A stretch of DNA of 31,128 nucleotides, taken from Pseudomonadota bacterium. Lineage in GTDB: Bacteria; Pseudomonadota; Alphaproteobacteria; Sphingomonadales; Sphingomonadaceae. Shown here piece after piece: positions 21,992-29,418 of the stretch. Position 1 is the first letter of the stretch; each line of letters begins with the position of its first letter. A model generated the notes under the pieces. It did no database searches and was not told the DNA's origin. It saw nothing but the letters and a program-made list of their open reading frames with translations. The position numbers and the translations under genes were made by a program. The stretch is from the NCBI GenBank assembly GCA_023390415.1, contig JAEWCW010000052.1:1-31128 (forward strand), given 5' to 3'.

Positions 21992-22022
21992 TTGTGACCT
22001 TTTTGCTACACGGCCGTCACAA
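21992..22022. promoter_or_regulatory. Perfect dyad TTGTGAC-N17-GTCACAA, candidate operator
   Basis: TTGTGAC (21992-21998) and GTCACAA (22016-22022) are perfect inverted repeats with 17 nt between, placed about 170 bp before the receptor start. The half-sites resemble CRP half-sites (TGTGA/TCACA), but the spacing is much wider than the 6 nt of a CRP site, so CRP itself is unlikely. A dimeric regulator or a spaced pair of monomers could bind. Confidence 0.45.
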
Positions 22023-22084
22023 CCGCCGTCGCGCCCCCTTGCAGCATTGCGCAATGGCGGCACGCTGCACTAGACGGAAAGGTG

Positions 22085-22106
22085 AAAGCGGCTGTCGCCG
22101 TTTTTT
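22085..22106 (+). terminator. Terminator-like hairpin in the receptor upstream region
   Basis: AAAGCGGC-TGTC-GCCGTTTT forms an 8-bp stem (one G-T wobble), and six T (22101-22106) follow. It has the form of a short intrinsic terminator on the plus strand. The nearest upstream rightward gene ends 770 bp away at AspH, so it more likely acts as an attenuator for a transcript leading to the receptor, provided the promoter is upstream of it. Confidence 0.5.
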
Positions 22107-22120
22107 CGTCGTGGGAGCGA

Positions 22121-22174
22121 CCTTCGGAAAGAAGGCGGCCGGGGCGAGACGAGATCCGACGGCGGAAGCCGTCG
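22121..22174 (+). other. Two hairpins in the receptor 5' leader
   Basis: The first is CCTTC-GGAAA-GAAGG (22121-22135). The second is CGACGGC-GGAA-GCCGTCG (22157-22174): a perfect 7-bp stem closed by a GNRA-type tetraloop, ending 6 nt before the AGGGGA ribosome-binding site of the receptor. Two stable stems in one short leader hint at RNA-level control or stability; no known riboswitch is matched. Confidence 0.45.
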
Positions 22175-22192
22175 TTTGCTAGGGGAATAAAC

Positions 22193-25100
22193 ATGCAGTC
22201 GACTCTTCGTCAGCGCCTGTTGGCGTCGACCCTCATGATCGGCGCGGCCGCGTTTGCGACGCCGGCCTGGGCTCAGCCCGACGATCAGGTGCCCGAGACC
22301 CCGGTCACCTCGGAACCGGACACGACCAATGCGCAGACCGCCCAGCAGGGCGACATCACCGTTACCGGTTCCCGCATCGCCCGCCGCGACCTGACCTCGA
22401 CCAGCCCGCTGGCGGTGGTCAACGACGAAGAGTTCACGCTGTCCGGCGCGGTCAACGTCGAGCAGGTGATCAACACGCTGCCGCAGGTCATCCCCGGCGC
22501 GACCTCCTTCTCGAACAATCCGGGCGGCGGCGTCGCCACCCTCAACCTCCGCGGCCTCGGCTCACAGCGCAACCTCGTGCTGGTCAACGGCCGCCGCTAC
22601 ATCTTCTATGATACGAACCAGGTCGTCGATCTCAACACGATCCCGCAGTTCCTGATCGACAGCGTCGACGTGGTGACCGGCGGCGCTTCGGCGGTCTACG
22701 GTTCGGACGCCCTCGTCGGCGTCATCAACTTCCGCCTGCGCTCGGATCTCGACGGAATCGTCACTGGCGGTCAATATTCGATCACCGAGGAAGGCGACGG
22801 CCGCCGCTACAACGCCTATATGGCGATCGGCACCCAGTTCGCCGACGGCCGCGGCCATGTCGCCATGTACGGCGAATATTATAATCGCGGCGCGATCTTC
22901 CAGGGCGACCGCGCATTCTCGCGCTTCGCACTCGGCGACAGCGGCGGCGCTCTCGCGCCGGGCGGTTCGGCGGGCGTTCCCCAGGGCCGCTTCGTCACCG
23001 CGGGTGAAATCGCGATCGGACCGGGCGCCAGCTGCGCCAACGTTCCGACGGCCAATCCGCCCGTCGTGCGCAACAACTGCGTGCCGATCGGCATCGGGAC
23101 CAATTATCCCGGCGGCGGCGCCTTCTTCGCTTCGCCGGGCGTGAGCCGTCCCTATGCCGGCGCTCCGGACAGCTACAATTATGCGCCGTCCAACTTCCTG
23201 ATGGTCCCGCAGGAGCGCTGGACCCTCGGCGGCTACGGCGAATATGAGGTCAGCAGCGGCATCAACGCCTATGCCGAAGTCGCCTACATCAACAACCGGG
23301 TCGAGAACGAGCTCGCGGCGACTCCGATCACGCAGAATGTCGACTACAACGTCGCACAGGCTTGCACCCGCGTGTCGGCGGCGGATTGCGCCCAGCTCCA
23401 GCAGATCGCTGCCAATCAGCAGGCGGCCATCGCTCTCGCGGCTGCACGCGGCGCTGCCAATCCGTTCCCGGCGTTCACGGCCGGAACCGGAAGCTTCCCG
23501 GCGCTCGCGCCCGGGTTCGTCCGACTGCAGACGAACACCCGCGTGGTGCAGATCTCCAACCGCAACGTGTCGGACGATCGCAACGCTTTCCGTGTGCTCG
23601 GCGGCGTCCGCGGCAACCTCACGGGCGATCTGACCTACGACGCTTACTACATGTATGCCCGCACCCGGAACGCGTCGATCCAGGAAGGCAACATCTCGCG
23701 TTCGGCTTTCACCCGACTGGCCGGCAACGGGACCTGCAACTTCTTCGGCGCCAACCTGCTCAGCGATACCTGTATCGAGGGGATTTCGATCCTCGCGCAG
23801 AACCAGGACATCTCCGAGCTCCAGGTCGCCCAGGCGAGCATCTCCGGCCCGCTCTTCCAGATCGGTTGGGCGAGCAACCCGGTGGCGTTCGCGGCCGGCG
23901 TCGAGTGGCGCAGCATGGCCGGCCAGTTCATCCCCGACACCGCTCTGTCCTCGGGTGACGTCGCCGGCTTCAACGCGGGCGATCCGACCGCGGGCCGCTA
24001 CAGCGCCAGGGAAGTCTTCGGCGAGCTCCGCATCCCGATCATCGAGGACGGTGTCGTTCATCGCCTCGAGCTGAACGGCGCGGCCCGCTACTCCGACTAC
24101 TCGCTGGATGCGGTCGGCGGCGTGTGGACCTATGCGGCGGGCGCCGAGTTCGCGCCGATCGCCGACATCACGTTCCGCGGCCAGTATCAGCGCGCCATCC
24201 GCGCGCCCAACGTGTCCGAGCTGTTCGGCGGCCAGGCCGTCGGCTTCCCGGCGGCGACCGATCCGTGCGCACTGCCGTCGGCTTCGACCAACGCCACGAT
24301 CCGCGCCCTCTGCATCGCCACCGGCGTGCCGCAGGGCAACGTCGGCCAGGCGTTCCTGCAGCCGAATGCTCAGATCGAGGGCGTCTTCGGCGGCAATCCG
24401 AACCTGCAGGAAGAGCAGGCGGATACCTGGACGGCGGGCGTGGTCATTCGGCCGAGCTTCATCCCCCGGCTGAACATCACGGTCGATTATTACGACATCG
24501 AGATCGACAATGCGATCGCGTCTGCGGGCGGCGGTGTGAACAACATCCTCAGCCTCTGCTACAACGTGATCCAGAATGCGAACCACCCGGTCTGCCAGGC
24601 GATCAACCGCGACGCCCAGGGCAGCATCTCGGGCGGCGGCGTGTTCATCGTCGAGGCGAACAACGCCAACCTCGCCCAGCTGACCACCGAAGGCATCGAC
24701 TTCTCGCTCGATTACAACATGCCGCTCGCGTTCAGCGCGATGGGTGGCACGGAATCGCGGATGAGCTTCTTCTTCCTCGGCAACTATTCGTGGGAGAACA
24801 CCTTCGTCCCGATCGCCGGTGTCGACCAGGTGGTTGAGTGCGCCGGCCGGTTCGGCCTGAACTGCGGCAATCCGACGCCGCGGTGGAAGTGGTCGAGCCG
24901 TCTGTCCTGGATCGACGGTCCGCTGACCAGCACGGTTCGCTGGCGGCACGTCGGCCGGACCGACGACGATGACGATGCGACGCCGTTCGTCGTCGACGAG
25001 ATCGGCTCGTACGACCTGTTCGATCTGGCCTTCGCGTTCAACGTGGATGACAACCTCACGCTGAACATGGGCGTCAACAACCTGTTCGATAAGCGTCCGC

Positions 25101-25198
25101 CGATCATCGGCTCGAACCAGGAGCAGGCGAACACCTATCCGGGCACGTTCGACGTGATCGGGCGTGACTTCTTCATCTCGGCGAACCTCCGCTTCTAA
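22193..25198 (+). CDS. TonB-dependent outer-membrane receptor
   Basis: A 1001-residue outer-membrane receptor. Signal peptide: MQSTLRQRLLAS...ATPAWA, cut after residue 27. A TonB-box-like DITVTGSR lies at residues 54-61, then the plug domain (NTLPQVIPG, NLRGLGSQRNLVLVNGRR, DVVTGGASAVYGSDALVGVINF), then the barrel, ending in the typical aromatic FISANLRF. There is no N-terminal signalling (STN) domain, so it is not a FecA-type signal receptor. Twelve cysteines fall in six close pairs in the barrel part, suggesting disulfide-stiffened loops. ATG at 22193 has AGGGGA 6 nt upstream. It is followed by an intrinsic terminator and two 2OG oxygenases. Substrate unknown; the neighbours suggest a peptide or other organic ligand rather than only iron. 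Confidence 0.96.
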   Translation: MQSTLRQRLLASTLMIGAAAFATPAWAQPDDQVPETPVTSEPDTTNAQTAQQGDITVTGSRIARRDLTSTSPLAVVNDEEFTLSGAVNVEQVINTLPQVIPGATSFSNNPGGGVATLNLRGLGSQRNLVLVNGRRYIFYDTNQVVDLNTIPQFLIDSVDVVTGGASAVYGSDALVGVINFRLRSDLDGIVTGGQYSITEEGDGRRYNAYMAIGTQFADGRGHVAMYGEYYNRGAIFQGDRAFSRFALGDSGGALAPGGSAGVPQGRFVTAGEIAIGPGASCANVPTANPPVVRNNCVPIGIGTNYPGGGAFFASPGVSRPYAGAPDSYNYAPSNFLMVPQERWTLGGYGEYEVSSGINAYAEVAYINNRVENELAATPITQNVDYNVAQACTRVSAADCAQLQQIAANQQAAIALAAARGAANPFPAFTAGTGSFPALAPGFVRLQTNTRVVQISNRNVSDDRNAFRVLGGVRGNLTGDLTYDAYYMYARTRNASIQEGNISRSAFTRLAGNGTCNFFGANLLSDTCIEGISILAQNQDISELQVAQASISGPLFQIGWASNPVAFAAGVEWRSMAGQFIPDTALSSGDVAGFNAGDPTAGRYSAREVFGELRIPIIEDGVVHRLELNGAARYSDYSLDAVGGVWTYAAGAEFAPIADITFRGQYQRAIRAPNVSELFGGQAVGFPAATDPCALPSASTNATIRALCIATGVPQGNVGQAFLQPNAQIEGVFGGNPNLQEEQADTWTAGVVIRPSFIPRLNITVDYYDIEIDNAIASAGGGVNNILSLCYNVIQNANHPVCQAINRDAQGSISGGGVFIVEANNANLAQLTTEGIDFSLDYNMPLAFSAMGGTESRMSFFFLGNYSWENTFVPIAGVDQVVECAGRFGLNCGNPTPRWKWSSRLSWIDGPLTSTVRWRHVGRTDDDDDATPFVVDEIGSYDLFDLAFAFNVDDNLTLNMGVNNLFDKRPPIIGSNQEQANTYPGTFDVIGRDFFISANLRF

Positions 25199-25220
25199 GC
25201 GGCGGCAAGCTTCGAAGATC

Positions 25221-25253
25221 GGGGCGGCGGAGCAATCCGCCGCCCCTTTTTTT
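25221..25253 (+). terminator. Strong intrinsic terminator after the receptor gene
   Basis: GGGGCGGCGGA and TCCGCCGCCCC make a perfect 11-bp stem around GCAA, followed directly by seven T. It is 22 bp after the receptor stop and is the clearest terminator in the window. It should limit read-through into the oxygenase genes 56 bp further on. Confidence 0.95.
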
Positions 25254-25308
25254 GCGCCGCGGGCCGCGGCCTCTTGCAAGCCGGCGCGGATTGCGGCGGA
25301 TTGAGACG

Positions 25309-26046
25309 ATGACCTACCGTCTCAATCCGCAGCTCGACCGCGCCGCGCTGGCCGCGGAATTTCGGGAGAGGGGCCGCCTGCACATCCCGGACGTCCTGGT
25401 CGCCGAGGATGCCGAGCGCCTCTTCGCCTATCTCAAGGGCAGCCCGGACTGGCGCCTGCTCGTCAACCAGGAGGACCGCCTGTTCGAGCTGGACCGCGAG
25501 GCCCAGGCCGCGCTGGCTCCGGAGCGCAAGCAGGCACTTGAGCAGGCGGTCCACGCCGCCGCCCGCTACGGCTTCCAATATCTCTATGAATCGATCCGCG
25601 TGCCGGACGATGACGAGGCGCGCGCCGAGCACGGCGACGCCCTCAACGAGTTCGCGCGCTTCCTGTCGTCGCCGGAAGTCCTCGGCTTCTTCCGCGACAT
25701 CGGCATCGACGCCGACTTCGCCGACGCCCAGGCGACCGCCTACGGCCTCGGCCACTTCCTCAGCGCCCATGACGACGCCGTCGAGGGCAAGAACCGCAAG
25801 GCGGCCTATGTCTTCAACCTGACTCCGAAATGGCGGCCGGACTGGGGCGGGCTGCTGATGTTCCACCGCGCGGACGGCCATATCGCCGAGGCGCTGACCC
25901 CGTCGTTTAACGCGCTCAACCTGTTCGCCGTGCCGCAGCCGCACAGCGTCAGCATGGTCGCACCCTTTGCGGCGGCGAGGCGCTATTCGGTGACCGGCTG
26001 GCTGAGGACGCGCCCTCCGCTCGCCACCTCCGACGACGGCTGCTAG
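25309..26046 (+). CDS. 2OG-Fe(II) oxygenase, proline hydroxylase-like, copy 1
   Basis: A 245-residue dioxygenase resembling the predicted proline hydroxylase group (EGL-9/Tpa1 type). The metal triad is His154, Asp156 (FLSAHDDA) and His212 (PQPHSVSM); Arg224 or Arg225 (RRYSVTGWLR) should bind 2-oxoglutarate. NLTPKWRPDWGGLLMF and PSFNALNLFAVPQPHSV are family hallmarks. ATG at 25309 is the most plausible start, but its ribosome-binding site is weak. The next gene is a paralogue only 23 bp away, so the two are cotranscribed. Its own promoter is not evident between the terminator and the start. It probably hydroxylates a prolyl or similar residue in a peptide or protein; the target is unknown. Confidence 0.92.
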   Translation: MTYRLNPQLDRAALAAEFRERGRLHIPDVLVAEDAERLFAYLKGSPDWRLLVNQEDRLFELDREAQAALAPERKQALEQAVHAAARYGFQYLYESIRVPDDDEARAEHGDALNEFARFLSSPEVLGFFRDIGIDADFADAQATAYGLGHFLSAHDDAVEGKNRKAAYVFNLTPKWRPDWGGLLMFHRADGHIAEALTPSFNALNLFAVPQPHSVSMVAPFAAARRYSVTGWLRTRPPLATSDDGC

Positions 26047-26069
26047 GCCAAGGGCAACGAGGAGGAAAC

Positions 26070-26807
26070 GTGGCCAATCAGATTCCCTTGTTCGAGCTCA
26101 ACCCGGCGATCGATCGCGAGGCCGCGAAGCAGGACTTCGCGCGAGAGCGCCGGGTGCAGATCCGGGATTTCCTGACCGAGCCGGCGGCCCGGACGATCCA
26201 CCGCGTGCTCTCGCGCGAGACTCCTTGGGGCCTGGCCTGGACTGCCGGCGACGATGGCCCGCACGCGCTCCGTCGCCGCGAGCTCGCGGCGCAGCAGCCG
26301 GCCGAGGTCCAGGCGATCAGCCGCAAGGTCGCGGCGGCCGCGGGGGGGCAGGATTACGCCTTCGCCTATGCGCAATATCCGATCCTCACCGCCTATCAGG
26401 AGGGCTGGCGCGATCATCAGGCGCTCGACCTCCTCATGGAGCATATCAACGACGAGCCGCTGATGGACCTGGTGCGTGAGGTCACCGGAATGGCGGACCT
26501 GGTCAAGGCGGACGCACAGGCCACCCTCTACGGGCCGCACCATTTCCTCGCGCTGCACGACGACAGCCACGTCGCCGAGGGGTGGCGGGTCGCCTATGTG
26601 ATGAACTTCTGCGCCGAGGAATGGCGCCCGAACTGGGGCGGCTATCTGCTGTTCTACGACGAGGATGGGGATGTGGTCGCAGGCTTCAAGCCGCGCTTCA
26701 ACGCGCTCAACCTGTTCGCCGTGCCGCAGAAGCACAGTGTGAGTTACGTGCCGCCTTTCGCACCGGTCGGGCGGTTCGCGATCACCGGCTGGTTCCGGAA
26801 CCACTGA
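26070..26807 (+). CDS. 2OG-Fe(II) oxygenase, proline hydroxylase-like, copy 2
   Basis: A 245-residue paralogue of the preceding gene, with the same closing half: LALHDDSHVAEGWRVAYVMNF, EEWRPNWGGYLLFYDE, RFNALNLFAVPQKHSVSYVPPFAPVGRF. The iron ligands His163, Asp165 and His222 are kept, so it should be active, while the N-terminal half differs much more and may hold substrate selection. GTG at 26070 has a near-perfect AGGAGG upstream, which fixes the start. Its last 26 bp overlap the convergent methyltransferase gene. Tandem duplication followed by divergence is the simplest explanation. Confidence 0.92.
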   Translation: MANQIPLFELNPAIDREAAKQDFARERRVQIRDFLTEPAARTIHRVLSRETPWGLAWTAGDDGPHALRRRELAAQQPAEVQAISRKVAAAAGGQDYAFAYAQYPILTAYQEGWRDHQALDLLMEHINDEPLMDLVREVTGMADLVKADAQATLYGPHHFLALHDDSHVAEGWRVAYVMNFCAEEWRPNWGGYLLFYDEDGDVVAGFKPRFNALNLFAVPQKHSVSYVPPFAPVGRFAITGWFRNH

Positions 26808-27615
26808 CCAGCCAGGCCAGCGGTCGGTCCGACTGCGGATCGGCCAGAGGCCGCGGCGGATCGATCGCCAGTCCCGCCGCCTGGAGTTCTGCCACCAGGG
26901 CCGCGATCTGCTCGGAATCGCGCGCTGCCGCCTCGAGCTCGCCGATCCGTTCGATCTCGCCGAGGGCGTCCGCCTCCAGCGGGGCGATCGGCGCCCGGGC
27001 ATAGAGGCGCTGGACGAGACCGGCGAGGAACTCGGCCGCGGCCGGGTGCGGGGCGCTTGCTGGCAATTGCGCGAAGGCGGGCGGCACGGGGAGGCCGGTG
27101 GCGGCGAATGCCTTGGCCTTGGGCAGATGGGTCGCCATTGCCCAGCGCAGCGCGTCCCGGCGCGCGCGATTGTGGGCGACGATCGCGCTCTCCGAATGAT
27201 GGACGATCATCAGCAGCGGCGCGCCCGGCGCGAGGACACGGGCAAGCTCGTTTGATCGCGCCGGATCCGCGCAATATTCAAAGCCAAATTGGCTGGTCGC
27301 CGCACCGAAGTGCCCATCGCGAAACGGCAGGCTGGCGATTGAAACGCCGCCTTTCAGGACGATTCCCGAAGGCGCGGTTGGAAGCGCCGAGGCCGAATCG
27401 ACGCCGGTCAGCTTGAGGTCGCGCCGCGCCTCCGCCATCCAGCGCGGGACGGCGCCGCTGCCGGTCGCAAGGTCCAGCACCCGTGCGCCCTTGGGCAACG
27501 TCTGGGCGAACTCCTGCCACACCTTCCTTTGCGCCGCCGCGATCGGCCCCTTCGCCTCGGGGAGGCAGCCGGGCCCGCCGCCGGCCCAATAGCGCGTCCA
27601 GGCCTCGCGGCTCAC
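26782..27615 (-). CDS. Class I SAM-dependent methyltransferase
   Basis: A 277-residue methyltransferase. Motif I is ARVLDLATGSGAVPRWMAE, the acidic motif II region is KLTGVDSAS, and SLPFRDGHFGAATSQFGFEYC followed by ELARVLAPGAPLLMIVHH gives the later motifs. An N-terminal helical SREAWTRYWAGG precedes it. The substrate cannot be told; it resembles UbiE-like small-molecule methyltransferases only in the general fold. GTG at 27615 overlaps the TGA of the upstream TPR/2OG gene (GTGA), so translation is coupled and the start is secure. Its 3' end overlaps the second oxygenase gene by 26 bp on the other strand. Confidence 0.88.
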   Translation of the reverse strand: MSREAWTRYWAGGGPGCLPEAKGPIAAAQRKVWQEFAQTLPKGARVLDLATGSGAVPRWMAEARRDLKLTGVDSASALPTAPSGIVLKGGVSIASLPFRDGHFGAATSQFGFEYCADPARSNELARVLAPGAPLLMIVHHSESAIVAHNRARRDALRWAMATHLPKAKAFAATGLPVPPAFAQLPASAPHPAAAEFLAGLVQRLYARAPIAPLEADALGEIERIGELEAAARDSEQIAALVAELQAAGLAIDPPRPLADPQSDRPLAWLVSGSGTSR

Positions 27616-29384
27616 GCCGCCACCACGTCGAAGGCGACGGTGAGCCGTTCGCCCGTCGAGAAAGGCCGCGTGCCGTGGAAGAGGTAGCTCGGGAACAGGG
27701 CCATGCGCCCCGGCGCCGGCTCGATCCGGACGAGCGGCTCGATCGGCACGTCGAGCCCGCCCGGCGGGCCGCCCAGCTCGAGCCAGCCCTCCATCGGAGC
27801 CTTCGCCTCGGGCACGACGAAATAGCAGGCCGATGAGAGCGCGCCCTCCGGATGGTAATGCGCGACGTGAAAGCCGCCGTCGGTAAGCCGCACCGACCAG
27901 GAGCCGGAGAGGCGCGGCCGCGCGTCGCGAAGGCGGAGCAGGGGGTGGCGTGGGTCGCCGGACGGCAGCCGGTCCCAATAGTCGCCGACCGCGGCCCGGA
28001 TCGCCTCGCCAAGCGCCGCGATCTCGGGCTCGTCGCGCTCGAACAATGTGCCGCGCGTCTGGGTGCCGCCGCGCAGCGACTGGCCGATCGGATGCGCCTG
28101 GGTGGTATGGAGGCCGCGAAGGACCTCGGCCGTCGCGGCGATCTCGGGGGCATCGAGCGGCAAGGCGCGGGCGTCCACCAGGCCGGGCTGGGCGAGCAGC
28201 CACTCGGCACGGTCGTCGCCCTCGAGCCGCCAGATCAGGCCGGTCAGGGCCCAGGCCACGATGTCCCAGGGGCTGGCCGCCAGCGCCTCGGCGCAGAGCG
28301 CGGCAGCCGCGCCGAGCTCGCCGATCCTGATCCGGTGCCGCGCCTCGATCGTCGCGTGCCCCGGCAGCGCGGACGGGATCAAAGGGAACAGACGATCGGC
28401 GCGTTCCGTCTCACCCGCTTCGGAGGCGTTCATCGCCTCGAGCAGCATCAATTCGGGATCGTCGCCGAGGGCCGCCCGTCCGCGCGCCGCCGCATCGGCG
28501 GCCTCGTGGTGAAGGTCGGCGGCACCGAGAGTCTCGGCGAGCGCGACCCACAAGTCGCGATTGGCCGGGGAGCGCTCGAGCGCCTGCTCCATGTCGCGCG
28601 TGAAGGCGCGGCCTTCGCCCGCCTCCCACCGCATCCGCGCCAGCGTCGCCTGTCCCTTCGGCCAGTCCGGATCGCGCGCCACCGCAGCGGCGAGCAGGCC
28701 GAGACCCTCCGGATCGCCGTCCAGCTCCAGCGACTCCGCGAGGCTGACCACGAGCTCAAGATCGTCCGGGCGCAGCGCCAGCGCACGTCGCCAATAGGTG
28801 CTCGCGCCGGTCTCCCCGCGTTCCATCGCTGCGCGTGCGCGGCCGGCCGCCGCCGTGGCGCGGTTCGGATCGGCGGCGAGCGCGCGGTCATAGGCGCAAG
28901 CGGCCTCGCGCGGGCGGCCGAGGTCGAGGAGCACGTTGCCGCGCGCGGACTGCGCCTTGGCGCTCCCGGGCCGCGCGGCGGTGACGGCATCGAGATCGGA
29001 CAAGGCCTCGTCCGCCCGGCCGATCTTCTGGAGCAGAAGCGCGCGGTTGTAGCGCGCGTCGTGGTGGGCGGGCGCCGCGGCGAGGGCCGAGCCGTAGGCG
29101 GCGAGGGCGGCGTCGCTCTCCCCGCGCTCGGCTAGGAAGTTCGCGTAATTGCCGAGGATCTGCGCGTCTCTCGGCGCCAGCTTCAGAGCCGCTTCGAACG
29201 CGGCCCGAGCGGCGGCCGGATCGCCCCTCCGGCGCTCGACCATCGCAAGCAGATGGAGCACTGCCGGGTGGGGGCCGGCGAGGCGGCGGACCTGGATCAG
29301 GTCGGCGCGGGCCTCGTCGAGCCGTCCGGCGAGGAAGGCCTGCTCGGCCCGCGCGAAGCGGCTGTTGACGTCGTTCGGCTGCAT
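27612..29384 (-). CDS. TPR protein with C-terminal putative 2OG-Fe(II) oxygenase domain
   Basis: A 590-residue protein. Residues about 5-410 are tandem TPR units, for example VLHLLAMVERRRGDPAAARAAFEAALKLAP, ILGNYANFLAERGESDAALAAYGSALAAAP and ARYNRALLLQKIGRADEALSDLDAV. The last 180 residues look like the putative 2OG-Fe(II) oxygenase family: His509 and His511 in HVAHYHPEGALSSACYFVVP, and a distal His570 in FPSYLFHGTRPFSTGER. The conserved HxH in place of HxD is typical of that family. ATG at 29384 is 34 bp after clpB; the TGA overlaps the methyltransferase start. The TPR part probably binds the protein or peptide to be hydroxylated. Confidence 0.88.
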   Translation of the reverse strand: MQPNDVNSRFARAEQAFLAGRLDEARADLIQVRRLAGPHPAVLHLLAMVERRRGDPAAARAAFEAALKLAPRDAQILGNYANFLAERGESDAALAAYGSALAAAPAHHDARYNRALLLQKIGRADEALSDLDAVTAARPGSAKAQSARGNVLLDLGRPREAACAYDRALAADPNRATAAAGRARAAMERGETGASTYWRRALALRPDDLELVVSLAESLELDGDPEGLGLLAAAVARDPDWPKGQATLARMRWEAGEGRAFTRDMEQALERSPANRDLWVALAETLGAADLHHEAADAAARGRAALGDDPELMLLEAMNASEAGETERADRLFPLIPSALPGHATIEARHRIRIGELGAAAALCAEALAASPWDIVAWALTGLIWRLEGDDRAEWLLAQPGLVDARALPLDAPEIAATAEVLRGLHTTQAHPIGQSLRGGTQTRGTLFERDEPEIAALGEAIRAAVGDYWDRLPSGDPRHPLLRLRDARPRLSGSWSVRLTDGGFHVAHYHPEGALSSACYFVVPEAKAPMEGWLELGGPPGGLDVPIEPLVRIEPAPGRMALFPSYLFHGTRPFSTGERLTVAFDVVAA

Positions 29385-29418
29385 CGCGGCCGAGAGTGGC
29401 CCGCCGCCGCCGCCCTGT

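Larger units (their letters stand above)
21855..22192. other. 338-bp upstream region of the TonB-dependent receptor
   Basis: This gap between two divergent genes contains no convincing gene. It holds two direct CGTGCAGA repeats (21949 and 21979, 30 bp apart), a perfect TTGTGAC/GTCACAA dyad, a terminator-like hairpin with six T, and two further hairpins before a strong ribosome-binding site (all listed separately where notable). No B12 box or other known riboswitch motif is seen. I cannot identify a convincing -35/-10 pair. Confidence 0.55.

Noticed and set aside
21855..22192. Cobalamin riboswitch, linking the receptor to cobS/cobT as a BtuB
   Set aside because: No B12-box-like sequence or multi-stem aptamer is seen, and the receptor is larger and different from BtuB.
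22562..25279. Minus-strand open frame of 905 codons opposite the receptor
   Set aside because: High GC removes stop codons on the complementary strand; the product is low-complexity Arg/Asp/Glu-rich and the receptor is certain.
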